Source: HGM12587 sp964602445 (lineage in GTDB: Bacteria; Bacillota; Clostridia; Lachnospirales; Lachnospiraceae). Taken from it: a stretch of DNA of 49,105 nt. Below, piece by piece: positions 17,955 to 27,700 of this stretch. Within the stretch, counting starts at the first letter, position 1. Every line of letters begins with the position of its first letter. The translations under genes and the position numbers were made by a program. The notes below the pieces were generated by a model. That model was not told the DNA's origin and did no database searches. It was given only the letters and a program-made list of their open reading frames with translations. Where the stretch lies: NCBI GenBank assembly GCA_964602445.1, contig CAZRQV010000014.1, forward strand, positions 1-49,105. Reading direction: 5' to 3'.

Positions 17955-20900
17955 TTATCGTTTTCTATTTCTTCTTCCGACACACAAACCTGCCAGACTT
18001 CCAGCCATCGCGATCACACAGACCAGAATCGGCGCATAATCTCCGGTCTTTACTGCTTCTGCTGTTTTTGGTACCGGCGGTTTCGGTGTTTCCACCGGAA
18101 CTTCCGTTTTTTCTTCCGGTCTGTTTTCAAAGGTAAATACCTGTTTCTGATCGGTATCGATTACCTGAATCACCAAAGGATTTGCCTGCATATAGCCGTC
18201 CATCTTTTCCGTTTCTACAATCCGATAGGTTCCGATCGGGAGACGTTCGATATAAAATCCCTGTTTTTTCGAAGAAACCCATGAATACCAGATTTTCCCA
18301 TCACCGTCTCTTAATTCCAGCTTTGCGCCCTCCATCAGTTTTTTCGTTTTTTGATCTCCTTTTCGGATTTCCACTTTTGTAATGTCATCCTTCATCTCAA
18401 TGCTGTTTTCTTCTGAAACTTTCCATTCTCCCTGCTCCATGATCAAAATCTGCGTCAGGTTTGAATCCAGGTTTTCTGCATTCTGCTGCAGTTTAAACTC
18501 CAAATCTGCAGCTGTGACATAGCCGGCAGGAGGTTCCAGTTCCCGCAAAACATAAATATGTTCCTCTGCTCCGGAAAGTTTCAGTCCTTCCAGTAATTTT
18601 TCATGTTCGTCCGTGATCCATTCTGCTATTTTTTCTCCCGTTTCTTTTTCCAGTACACACATCTTTGCACCACTGACCGGCTTTCCCGTCAAAAGATCTG
18701 TTTTCCGGATTCGAACCTGTGTCTTTACATTTTCCGCTTCAAAATGAAATTTTAAGTTTTCATTTTCATCTTCCGCTTCTGATGCATCTACTGTAAAAAT
18801 TTGCTGATTTTTCAAATATCCGTCCGGCGCCTTAATCTCTTTGACTTCATATTTTGCACAAGGAAGATCCGCTGTAAATTTCACTTTTCCTTCGGAATTA
18901 CTTTCCGCTGTTTCAATCAGCATATCTTTGCGGATCACAATTTTTGCTTTTTCCTGTACAGATCCATCTTCCTGCACCTCATATCCCCAAAGGTCTTCTG
19001 CTGCATACAATCCAAACAATGCTCCTGATATCGGAAGTTTCTTTCCTGCTTCACTTTGTTCGTACTTTTCCAGCGTAATCTCCACTTTTCTGCGCTCATT
19101 AACATAATAGACATCTGCTGATTCTATGACTTTCATTTTAGATGCATGGACCACCGGTTCCCACTCTCCTGCGTAGATCAAACGAACTTCCCGTATTTCC
19201 TGATTCAGCAGAAAATTTCCCTGCGTTCCTGTAGAAATTTCTTTTACATAATAAGTTCCCAAAGGTAGATTCTCCAGTTCCGCGATTCCGTGATGATTGG
19301 TCACGATCAGATCTACCAATGTATTTTCCTTCAGTACAATCTCTTTTCCCTCGGAATTCACACGGGTCGCAAATGTTCCGCTTCCATCCGGTGAAAAAAT
19401 ATCTTCTCCTGTATAGACCGCAAAAGTCACATTTTCTACCCGCCCTAATAAATATTCAAATTTCGTTTTTACGAATTGAAGCATCTGATCCGTCAGTGAA
19501 CGCTTGGCATCGGTCAAAAATTCGCCTTCTTTGGTAACACTTAATTTTCCTGTCACTCTTCGATTACCGAATGTTCCATCTTCCTGATTAGATACAGTGA
19601 TCATTTTTTCGTTTTGGGACAAATCCTTTGAAATTTGAAATTCATATTCCTTCTTATCCTGAACAGAGTCTGTTTTCGAATCATCTTTCCAGTCTCCAAC
19701 GTATCCTTTTGGTGCTTTTGTTTCAATCAGTTTAAATTTTCCGCAATTATCAGAAGAATAGTAAATCCACGTCGGAGATTCATAAATTCCTTTGCCCGTT
19801 TCTTTTAATTTCATTCCGACTGCCGCACCATTCACAGAATCCTTGTTTCCTTGATACGGTACATATTTTCCCACATTGCTGCTCCAAGCATAAACCGAAA
19901 ATTCTGCCCCGCTTAAAGGATGCTTCGAAACCTGATCTACTTTTTCTACCCGAACTTTCACCTTCAAAGGTTCATTATAAAAATCTGTCGTTGTCACTCC
20001 TTCCTTCTCCGTCTTTGTTTCCTCCGTTTTTACATAAAAATCCGGTACATTTTCCACAATCTGATACATAACCTCCTGCCCCGCATTATTATAACGGATC
20101 AGCGGATAGGTCGTACCATCCGGAAGCCGGCGCACGTTAAAAGAATACTTCCACTGCTGCTCTGCATCAACGGTAACATTGTTGATTTCTGTTTGTTCCG
20201 AACTTCCCGGCAGTGTCCGTTTCAGCCGAATCTTTACCGCATCTGCTTCAGAACCTTTCACTGTCCAATGTTTGGTTCCTTGAAATGCAACTGCGCCATA
20301 TTTTAAATCCGGTGTCTTTACACCTACTGTCCTTGTTTCTCCATGATATTTTCCACCGGAAATCTGATAGGAAACTCTTCCTCCGGCTTTGGAAGGATCT
20401 TCTAAAATCTGGGCTTCATCTGCTCCCCCGTCATCTGCATTGGTAGGATAACTGGTATCCGACACCAAATAACGATATTCCTCTTTCAATTTCAGCCGTA
20501 CTTTACAGGTATGGGTTTTTCCGGAATCTTCCGGAAGATTCCAGGTCAAAACTGTTTTACTCTCGTCAAATCGGGCAGTTCCATTCCCTTCTTCCAAAAT
20601 GGGATTTCCCTGCACTTCCCAATACTTTGTTTCTATCTGATCAGTTACCACCTTTTCTGTGGCTTTGATCTCAAACTGATCCTTCTGAATGGCTGTCATC
20701 GTATTGACAAACACATCCCAGTCATTGGTCACCGTTGCAAAACATTCCGGACTTGTAGCATAATTCATCAGCACTTTTCCCGCTTCCGAATCTTTGCTGT
20801 CACCAATCAGAATCGTATAAATTTTCGTATTTTCCATCTTTTTAATCTGATTTGCCAGTTTGGTGACTTCGTCCGGATTTTTATCATATAAAATTCCATC

Positions 20901-21926
20901 TGAAATAAAGATCACCTTCGTCGGAATGTCTTTATGAACACTGTCTTTTTGTTTTTCCTTTAATTGATTTAAAATCTGCTCAAAGGATCGGTAATAATAA
21001 GTTCCCGGATATGCTTCATATTTGACTGCTTTTTTTACCGCAGCCATATCTTCCGTAAATTCCGGCACTTCATTCCAAAGTCCGTTATTCCAGTCATTCG
21101 AACCGGAAAATGACCAGTACATGACTCTGTTTTTGATGCCGCCTGCCAGCTTTGTCTGATTCTGCTGTTCCAGAACATCTAAAATATCTTTGATACTGTT
21201 CTGAGCGATCATCAGACGGTCAATGCAATGATTGGCTGCTCTCGGTGTAATCTTTTTCCCCGATGCATCATAATGTTCTTTCCAGATTTCTTCCAGATTT
21301 CCCATATAAGACTCTGTACTGAAATAGTTTCCGGAAGAAACATAATATCCATGTCCATAATCGATCAGCCGGACTTTCTGCCCCTGGTATTGATAATAAT
21401 GTTCCGGATTCAGGCATACGGAAGATGCAAATCCCAGATCATCCTGCGGATTTCCATACACACTCGTATAATCCACCACCATAGAAACGGTTCTATCCAG
21501 CACAATGATATAATCTGAAGGATTGTCCGACCAGTCCGATGTGGTACTTTGTGTTAACGTCAGTTCTGCAATCCCTTTTTCAATATTGATCCACTTTGCC
21601 GATTTTCCAAGTAACACGTCCGGTTCATATTCCTTACTGGTAGTAACCTGATGATCTTTTCCGATATCTTCTCCTAATGCCGTATCCTCTGCAGAAAGAT
21701 CTCCTTTGTTGTAAGCTGCAAGCTCTTCCATCTCTATACGAATCTCTTTTTCCAGCAATGGCATTAACTCTGTCAGCTCCTTCGGCTGTTCTGTTTCTGC
21801 CTCTGCTGCAGGATGGATCTGGTCTGCTTCTGCCGCTTTCACTCCCGCGAAACTTCCTGTCAGCAGCACGGCACAAAGAAGCCCTGCCAACAGATGTCTT
21901 ACTCTCCCTATTCTGTTTTCTTTCAT
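17955..21926 (-). CDS. Cell-wall-anchored surface protein with VWA domain and about five Cna-B/SpaA-type domains
   Basis: Probably an adhesin or pilus-tip-like protein. The start at 21926 (1323 aa) has GGGAG 6 bases upstream and begins a signal peptide (ending near VKAAEA); the frame also extends to 21995 without a good site. Domains: von Willebrand A (about 135-430) with a MIDAS-like DRTVS instead of the usual DxSxS; an intermediate beta domain; then Cna-B/prealbumin-like domains starting near residues 656, 793, 950, 1068 and 1183, several with an E-box Glu (ETKAPKGY, EIKAPDGY, ELEPPAGY) as in proteins with Lys-Asn isopeptide bonds. The C-terminus is VKTGD, a hydrophobic segment, then GRRNRKR: a sortase-type signal in a non-LPXTG form common in Lachnospiraceae. 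No sortase is in the window. Monocistronic. Ligand unknown. Confidence 0.9.
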   Translation of the reverse strand: MKENRIGRVRHLLAGLLCAVLLTGSFAGVKAAEADQIHPAAEAETEQPKELTELMPLLEKEIRIEMEELAAYNKGDLSAEDTALGEDIGKDHQVTTSKEYEPDVLLGKSAKWINIEKGIAELTLTQSTTSDWSDNPSDYIIVLDRTVSMVVDYTSVYGNPQDDLGFASSVCLNPEHYYQYQGQKVRLIDYGHGYYVSSGNYFSTESYMGNLEEIWKEHYDASGKKITPRAANHCIDRLMIAQNSIKDILDVLEQQNQTKLAGGIKNRVMYWSFSGSNDWNNGLWNEVPEFTEDMAAVKKAVKYEAYPGTYYYRSFEQILNQLKEKQKDSVHKDIPTKVIFISDGILYDKNPDEVTKLANQIKKMENTKIYTILIGDSKDSEAGKVLMNYATSPECFATVTNDWDVFVNTMTAIQKDQFEIKATEKVVTDQIETKYWEVQGNPILEEGNGTARFDESKTVLTWNLPEDSGKTHTCKVRLKLKEEYRYLVSDTSYPTNADDGGADEAQILEDPSKAGGRVSYQISGGKYHGETRTVGVKTPDLKYGAVAFQGTKHWTVKGSEADAVKIRLKRTLPGSSEQTEINNVTVDAEQQWKYSFNVRRLPDGTTYPLIRYNNAGQEVMYQIVENVPDFYVKTEETKTEKEGVTTTDFYNEPLKVKVRVEKVDQVSKHPLSGAEFSVYAWSSNVGKYVPYQGNKDSVNGAAVGMKLKETGKGIYESPTWIYYSSDNCGKFKLIETKAPKGYVGDWKDDSKTDSVQDKKEYEFQISKDLSQNEKMITVSNQEDGTFGNRRVTGKLSVTKEGEFLTDAKRSLTDQMLQFVKTKFEYLLGRVENVTFAVYTGEDIFSPDGSGTFATRVNSEGKEIVLKENTLVDLIVTNHHGIAELENLPLGTYYVKEISTGTQGNFLLNQEIREVRLIYAGEWEPVVHASKMKVIESADVYYVNERRKVEITLEKYEQSEAGKKLPISGALFGLYAAEDLWGYEVQEDGSVQEKAKIVIRKDMLIETAESNSEGKVKFTADLPCAKYEVKEIKAPDGYLKNQQIFTVDASEAEDENENLKFHFEAENVKTQVRIRKTDLLTGKPVSGAKMCVLEKETGEKIAEWITDEHEKLLEGLKLSGAEEHIYVLRELEPPAGYVTAADLEFKLQQNAENLDSNLTQILIMEQGEWKVSEENSIEMKDDITKVEIRKGDQKTKKLMEGAKLELRDGDGKIWYSWVSSKKQGFYIERLPIGTYRIVETEKMDGYMQANPLVIQVIDTDQKQVFTFENRPEEKTEVPVETPKPPVPKTAEAVKTGDYAPILVCVIAMAGSLAGLCVGRRNRKR

Positions 21927-22042
21927 GTGATTCTCCCATTGGTTCTTTGGGTATTTGCTCTTTTTACAGACAAACACGCAAAAAACACTCTGCAATTTTC
22001 CGGCAGCAATTGCATTTTCTTTTTTTTATTTTATAATTCTTT

Positions 22043-22135
22043 GGATAACTGCGGCGAAACGCCACAAGACAGGAATGTAAATGACGAGATCCGTCATTTG
22101 CAAAATAGTATATTTCATGTCCCTTCTTATGTCAA
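22043..22135 (-). promoter_or_regulatory. Promoter and structured leader of the VWA/Cna-B gene
   Basis: TTGACA (22130-22135), 17-base spacer, TATACT (22107-22112) on the minus strand. The transcript should start near 22100 and immediately fold AAATGACG/CGTCATTT (22079-22099). CTGTCT and a hairpin GGCG-TTT-CGCC (22052-22063) follow, then ATCC. The rest of the 21927-22323 gap is AT-rich and holds the divergent glgC promoter. Confidence 0.7.
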
Positions 22136-22286
22136 CAAGCTTTTCTCTGTTTTTCATCATTTTTATGCTATTTTTTCCATTTCAGTGGTTTTTAAATGCT
22201 ATTTTTGTGCATAATTGCTAAATTCAATCTAAAATAATTGGCATTGATTTTTTCACGATTTTGTAGAAAAAAAGTTAACTTAATTG

Positions 22287-22292
22287 TATAAT
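22287..22292 (+). promoter_or_regulatory. Probable -10 box of the glgCD promoter
   Basis: A perfect TATAAT 32 bases before the glgC start codon; no convincing -35 at the right spacing. Confidence 0.5.
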
Positions 22293-22323
22293 ATAGACAA
22301 TAAAGGAAAGAGAGGGGACATTT

Positions 22324-23463
22324 ATGGCTCAAAGTAATATGTTAGCAATGATTCTGGCCGGTGGCCGTGGCTCCCGCTTACATGATTTAACAAACAAGGT
22401 TGCGAAACCAGCCGTTTCCTATGGCGGCAAATATCGTATTATTGATTTTCCGCTTTCTAACTGTGCCAACAGTGGCATTGATGTTGTAGGAGTATTGACA
22501 CAGTATGAATCCGTTCTTCTGAACAGTTATGTTTCTCAGAGCGGAAGATGGGGACTGGACGCACGCGACAGCGGTGTATTTGTTCTTCCACCGCGCGAAA
22601 AAGCAGATGCTGATCTGGACGTTTATCGCGGAACAGCAGACGCAATCTCTCAGAACATCGATTTTATAGATAAATATGACCCGGAATACATCTTAATTCT
22701 CTCTGGTGACCATATTTATAAGATGAATTACGACACCATGCTCAGCTACCACAAAGAAATGAAAGCTGACGCAACCATCGCAGTTCTTCCTGTTCCGATG
22801 AAAGAAGCCAGCCGCTTCGGTATCATGAATACGAACGAATCAGGACGAATCATTGAATTCGAAGAAAAACCACCAGTACCAAAGAGCAATCTTGCTTCTA
22901 TGGGTATTTATATCTTTAACTGGAAAACACTCCGTCAGATGCTGATCGATGATATGACCAACGAAAATTCTCACCACGATTTTGGTAAAGATATCATTCC
23001 TGCATTATTAAATAACGGCGGAAATCTGTATGCATGGAAATTCGAAGGATATTGGAAAGACGTTGGAACCATTGATTCTCTTTGGGAAGCAAACATGGAT
23101 CTGTTAGATACCAACTGTGAATTAAATATGAATGATTCTGCATGGAGAATTTATACAGAAGATATTTCCACACTTCCACAGTATTTGGGTGCGAACGCAA
23201 ATATCAACCGTGCTTATATTACACAGGGCTGTGTTGTAGACGGCGAAATTTCCAATTCCGTATTATTTACCGGTGCAAAAGTTGGCACAAATGCAAAAAT
23301 CATTGACAGTGTGCTGATGCCTAACGCAGTCGTAGAAGACAATGCCGTTGTTACACGTGCATTAGTTGCAGACGGTATAGTCATCGGAAAAGGTGCTGTT
23401 GTAGGTTCTGCTGACAGCGAATCTATTGAACTTGTAGCAAAAGACGTAAAGGGGGTAGAATAG
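22324..23463 (+). CDS. glgC: Glucose-1-phosphate adenylyltransferase
   Basis: Makes ADP-glucose from glucose 1-phosphate and ATP, the committed step of bacterial glycogen synthesis. Seen: the nucleotide-binding LAGGRGSRLHDLT (13-25), KPAVSYGGKYRIIDFPLSN, the catalytic SGDHIYKMNY, FEEKPPVPKS, and a C-terminal left-handed beta-helix. Length 379 is normal. The RBS is AGAGGGG. The stop is TAG (23461-23463), one base before glgD, so the two are co-transcribed. GlgC-GlgD pairs are typical of Firmicutes. glgA, glgB and glgP are not in this window. Confidence 0.95.
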   Translation: MAQSNMLAMILAGGRGSRLHDLTNKVAKPAVSYGGKYRIIDFPLSNCANSGIDVVGVLTQYESVLLNSYVSQSGRWGLDARDSGVFVLPPREKADADLDVYRGTADAISQNIDFIDKYDPEYILILSGDHIYKMNYDTMLSYHKEMKADATIAVLPVPMKEASRFGIMNTNESGRIIEFEEKPPVPKSNLASMGIYIFNWKTLRQMLIDDMTNENSHHDFGKDIIPALLNNGGNLYAWKFEGYWKDVGTIDSLWEANMDLLDTNCELNMNDSAWRIYTEDISTLPQYLGANANINRAYITQGCVVDGEISNSVLFTGAKVGTNAKIIDSVLMPNAVVEDNAVVTRALVADGIVIGKGAVVGSADSESIELVAKDVKGVE

Positions 23464-23464
23464 A

Positions 23465-24577
23465 ATGAGAGCATTTGGTATTATCTGTTCTTCAGGAAAT
23501 CATATTCATGTTGAAGGAATGCAGGATTACCGTTCTATCGGTGCATTCTCTTTTCTGGGACGTTATCGTGCCATCGACTTCCCGATGTCAAATATGAGCA
23601 ACAGCGACATCGAACACGTTGCAGTTTTATGCGGCAACAATCCACGTTCTCTGGTAGAACATCTGGGTTCCGGCCGTCACTACAATATCAACTCTAAACG
23701 CGGAAAAGTACAGCTTCTCTTTACTGAGGGCGGTGCTGCCACCAGTTTTTATAATACTAATATGGCAGGATTTGCACAGAATCTGGAAAGCATTCAGAAA
23801 GCTCCTGCTGATTATGTAGTAATCGCTCCTGGATATATGATTTATACACAGGACTACGATAAATTATTAGACCAGCATATCGAATCTGGTGCTGATATTA
23901 CTTTATTATATCACACTCTGGATACTGCCAATGAAGACTGCTTAAACTGCGATACTTTATCTCTGAATCGCCAGCACGGTGTTACTGCTCTGGTAAGAAA
24001 CCGCGGTGCTGAACAGCGTGCAGATATCTTCATGGATACCTATGTTATGAAAAAATCTCTGTTTATCGATCTGATCTTAAAAGCCCGCCGTATTTCTTCT
24101 ATGTATACACTGGCTCAGATCGTCAGCAGCTGCTGTGGCGAACTGGATATCCGTGGTGTTGAACATACCGGTTATTTTGCATCCTTAACAGACTTCAAGA
24201 GCGTTTATAAAGCAAACATGTCTCTGATCGATTATAACAATGCAAAATTATTATTTGATGAAAAATGGTCTATCTACACACGGACAAGCGACACTTGCCC
24301 TACACAGTATTTTGATGAAGCAGAAGTAAAGAGCTCCGTTGTTGCAAATGGTTGTCTCATCCGCGGAAATCTGGAAAACTGTGTCATTGGACGTGATGTT
24401 AAGATTGGGAAAGACTGTGTGATCAAAAACTGTGTCATTTCTTCTGATGTAATAATCGCAGACGGAACCCATCTGGAAAATCTGATCGTAGATAAACATG
24501 CCCGTGTTCTTCATACAAAAGAACTGCTTGCAACTCCTGAAAATCCGGGATATGTAAAACGAGGCGATATCATTTAA
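23465..24577 (+). CDS. glgD: Glucose-1-phosphate adenylyltransferase-like subunit GlgD
   Basis: Paralogue of GlgC that in Firmicutes forms a GlgC/GlgD hetero-oligomer and tunes its activity. The nucleotidyltransferase fold is kept (GRYRAIDFPMSN), but the N-terminal GGRGSRL loop is lost (the protein begins MRAFGIICSSGNH) and the SGDHIYK motif is replaced by APGYMIYT, so it is unlikely to be catalytic alone. A beta-helix C-terminus is present (CVIGRDVKIGKDCVIKNCVI). Length 370. The RBS GGGGGT lies inside the glgC end. Confidence 0.93.
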   Translation: MRAFGIICSSGNHIHVEGMQDYRSIGAFSFLGRYRAIDFPMSNMSNSDIEHVAVLCGNNPRSLVEHLGSGRHYNINSKRGKVQLLFTEGGAATSFYNTNMAGFAQNLESIQKAPADYVVIAPGYMIYTQDYDKLLDQHIESGADITLLYHTLDTANEDCLNCDTLSLNRQHGVTALVRNRGAEQRADIFMDTYVMKKSLFIDLILKARRISSMYTLAQIVSSCCGELDIRGVEHTGYFASLTDFKSVYKANMSLIDYNNAKLLFDEKWSIYTRTSDTCPTQYFDEAEVKSSVVANGCLIRGNLENCVIGRDVKIGKDCVIKNCVISSDVIIADGTHLENLIVDKHARVLHTKELLATPENPGYVKRGDII

Positions 24578-24600
24578 TTTGTTTTAATCAGAAAACATTT

Positions 24601-24634
24601 GGCGGAATACCTATTTTGGTGTTCCGCCTTTTTG
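24601..24634 (+). terminator. Terminator of glgCD
   Basis: GGCGGAATACC/GGTGTTCCGCC stem followed by TTTTTG. Confidence 0.88.
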
Positions 24635-24702
24635 TTTACGTTCTAAAACAAACGTGTAACTCCATAACTTTTCATACGTTAATGCAACAAGGTCTTTCCT
24701 AT

Positions 24703-24747
24703 GAAAAAAGAGCCTCCTATGACTCTCATCATAGAAGACTCTTTTTC
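24703..24747 (-). terminator. Terminator of the GH20 gene
   Basis: A long stem on the minus strand, AAAAAGAGTCTTCTATGA pairing with TCATAGGAGGCTCTTTTTT (some G-U), ending in U residues. It lies just after the GH20 stop. Confidence 0.8.
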
Positions 24748-24755
24748 TTTACAGT

Positions 24756-27700
24756 TTAATTTAATGGAATTACAGGTAATTCCCATTCTCCTGTTTTAGT
24801 CTGTTCAAAAATTTTCTCTACAGTCGCATCTTTAATTACGCCAGTTCCACCAAGTACATAACCGGATTTCAGTTCGTTTGCTGCTGCATATGCTGCTGCT
24901 GTCCCTTCGTTTCCTTCTCTTGTTAATACCAGTGGTGCATTTAATGCTGCTGCTAACGGGCCTCCGCATAATCCGTCCGGGAAGTTCTTGCCATAGGCAA
25001 GTACCACTGTTTTAGGATTTGCAAAAAATTCATTTGCAACTGCTACAGATGTTTCATATCTGCCTGCGCCTGATAATCTCTTCACTTTTCCGTATACTGC
25101 CAGTTCTTCTGCTGTCGATTCTGCAACTGCTCCTGCTCCTCCAACTACATAGATGTTTTTGAAGTTTGCTGCTACTACTTTCTGTGCATCACTAAGAGCT
25201 GTGTTCGGTCTTACAAGAAGAATCGGTCTTGCTGCTGCAGATGCAGATAAGCTGTCTGCAAAATCTTTTCCTGTTGCTACAAGAAGATCATCGCCTGCCA
25301 GTCCTGCTTCTGCAAGGATTGCAAGGTTTGTTTCATATCTGGTAGATCCGGATAATCTTACTACATCATATCCATTCAGTTTTTCTACATTTTCAGGTAC
25401 GGCACCTTCACCGCCAAGGATGTAAACTTTCGCACCTGCTTTTACGTTTGCTTTAATGTATGCATGTAATGCTGCTACATTGTCTGCTTTTCCGTTGGTC
25501 AGGAGGATTGGTGCATGCTTGACTGCTGCAAGATAACTTCCTGAAAGAGCATCTGCAGAATTCTTACCTGTTGCAATGACAACAGCTTCAAATTTATCTA
25601 CGTTAAGAACAGATTTTAACTCCTCTGCAACTGCCATACCAGTCTGATATCTGTCTGCACCGGAAAGTCTGACTACGTCTTCGGTCTGTTCCGTTTCTTT
25701 TTCTGTTAATACAAGGCTTGCTTTTGCTTTTGCCAGTGCTGCAAATGCCTCATTTACTTCAATTGCTGTACTATTGTCATCTGCAAGAACTGCTTTTGCT
25801 TTTTTCAGTTCTGTAGTTAATGCATTCCATGTTTCTTCTGTAAACTGTGCTTTATCTTTTTCAAGAGCTGTTACATTTGCCACTAATGCTTCTAATGCGG
25901 TCGTATCTTTTTCTGCCGGTACTAAATGAACTTTAATTTCAGCCGCACTTGCGAAATCTCCAACAGCTTTCACAAAATTCATTCTTACATATTTTGCACT
26001 AACTGCATCAAAAGAAACTTCTTTCGCACTTGCATTCTGTGCCCAGGTTCCTTCTGCTACCGTGTCATAGTTCACACCATCGGTACTTACAAGAATTTCA
26101 TAGGCAGTTGCAATTCCGTTCGTACCAGACTGTCTTGGTAAGTAATAGAAGCCATCTACCAGCTGTTCTTCTGCAAGTTCGATCTGGAACCAGTGTGCAG
26201 AAGTGTTATCATTCCAATTACAGTGCCATGTTGTGTTTGCATCTCCATCCAGTGCTTTTGCAGGTTCTTCACCCCCCTGATAGTTAGAGGCAGTTGCTTT
26301 TGTACCTGCAGTTGTATTGTCATAGTAAACGTCCAGTTTTTTCACCTCTAATGCATTTAATGCATTTCTTAAAGATACTTCATAAGAATCTACCAGATCC
26401 TGCATTGCTGCTGGTAAAGCACGCTGAATTCCTGCAATTACATTTTCTAATGCTGCTGCAGATTCCGCTGTAAATGCGGACAGATCTTCCGGAACTAATG
26501 CAATGTACGCATCAACTCTTGTATAATCTGCTTTTTTGTATTCTGCAGTTGCAAGGATTGCTTCCATATCTTTCTGTAATTTTGCTGCTTTTTCAGCACT
26601 TGGAGCAAACTGTGCAGTCAATTCTGCTGCTTCATCTAATAATGCAGATAATTTTTCGTCTGTATGACCTTCTGCAAGATAAGAATGTGCAATCAGCATT
26701 GTCATTTCAAGTTTTGTTGTAGAAGTATACTGTGCACTTCTTCCCAGTCTTACATCTGTTACATAGCCTTCGAATGCATTTGTTTCACTACCGATCTTTT
26801 CTACCGGAAGCATACAAGTTGCTGTTAATGGTCTTCCCATCACAGTTTCGCCGTCACCAATCACATCTGTCAGAACGCCATTTACATAAAGAGAAACTAC
26901 TTCGAATTCATTTTTGATTTCTAATTCTACCCATTCATTGACCGGAAGTTCATAATCAAACGAATAATCACGATTTTCTCTTGTAATACCTACTTTACCT
27001 GTGCTTCCCTGAACTGCTTTAATGCTTCCATAGGAAGATTCAAACAGAATCTGATCTTCTGTACTGCTGCTTGTACGTTTTACTTTCACACGTAAATCAT
27101 TGCCTAAACCAATGGTTTCAAAATCAGTAGTTACATAGCTTTCTCCACCATTGAGTTTCAATGCTTCTTTATAATCAACCGTAGTTACCGCCGCATTGAC
27201 AGCCGGAAGATTTTTCATTTCTTCTGCAGTATACTGTGCAATCTTTCCGTTTTCATCTGCTTCTGCTTCATATCCGAAATCGGTACTTGGAGCATCACCC
27301 ATCACTGCACTGATATTCTGTGCTTCTGCCATTGTCAATGCATCACTCTTACCCCACATCTTCGCAGCAAACAGACCCATGGACTCCGTGGCACGTGTGT
27401 AAATATCATATTCACTCATACCGTTTTCTTTTTCATCGGTCATATCGTTCCAGATTGCAAATGCACCGCCGACCATCTGTTTGTCACCTGCCGGGATCGT
27501 AACATTGTTAATGCTGTTGATCGGAAGGTTGAACATGATCGAAGCATTGAGATAATCATAGTAATAACCTGCATTTGGTACTACATAGTAATGTCCGTCA
27601 TTACAGTTGATCAGATCAAAACCGTCTTCGTACATTTCATCCATATTGGCATAGCCAAAGTTCCAAAGGTTCATCTGAATGCCGTCACCCGGAACTTCTA

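Noticed and set aside
24601..24747. Two adjacent hairpins read as a CRISPR or repeat array
   Set aside because: They are two different convergent terminators, one per strand, with no repeated unit or spacers.
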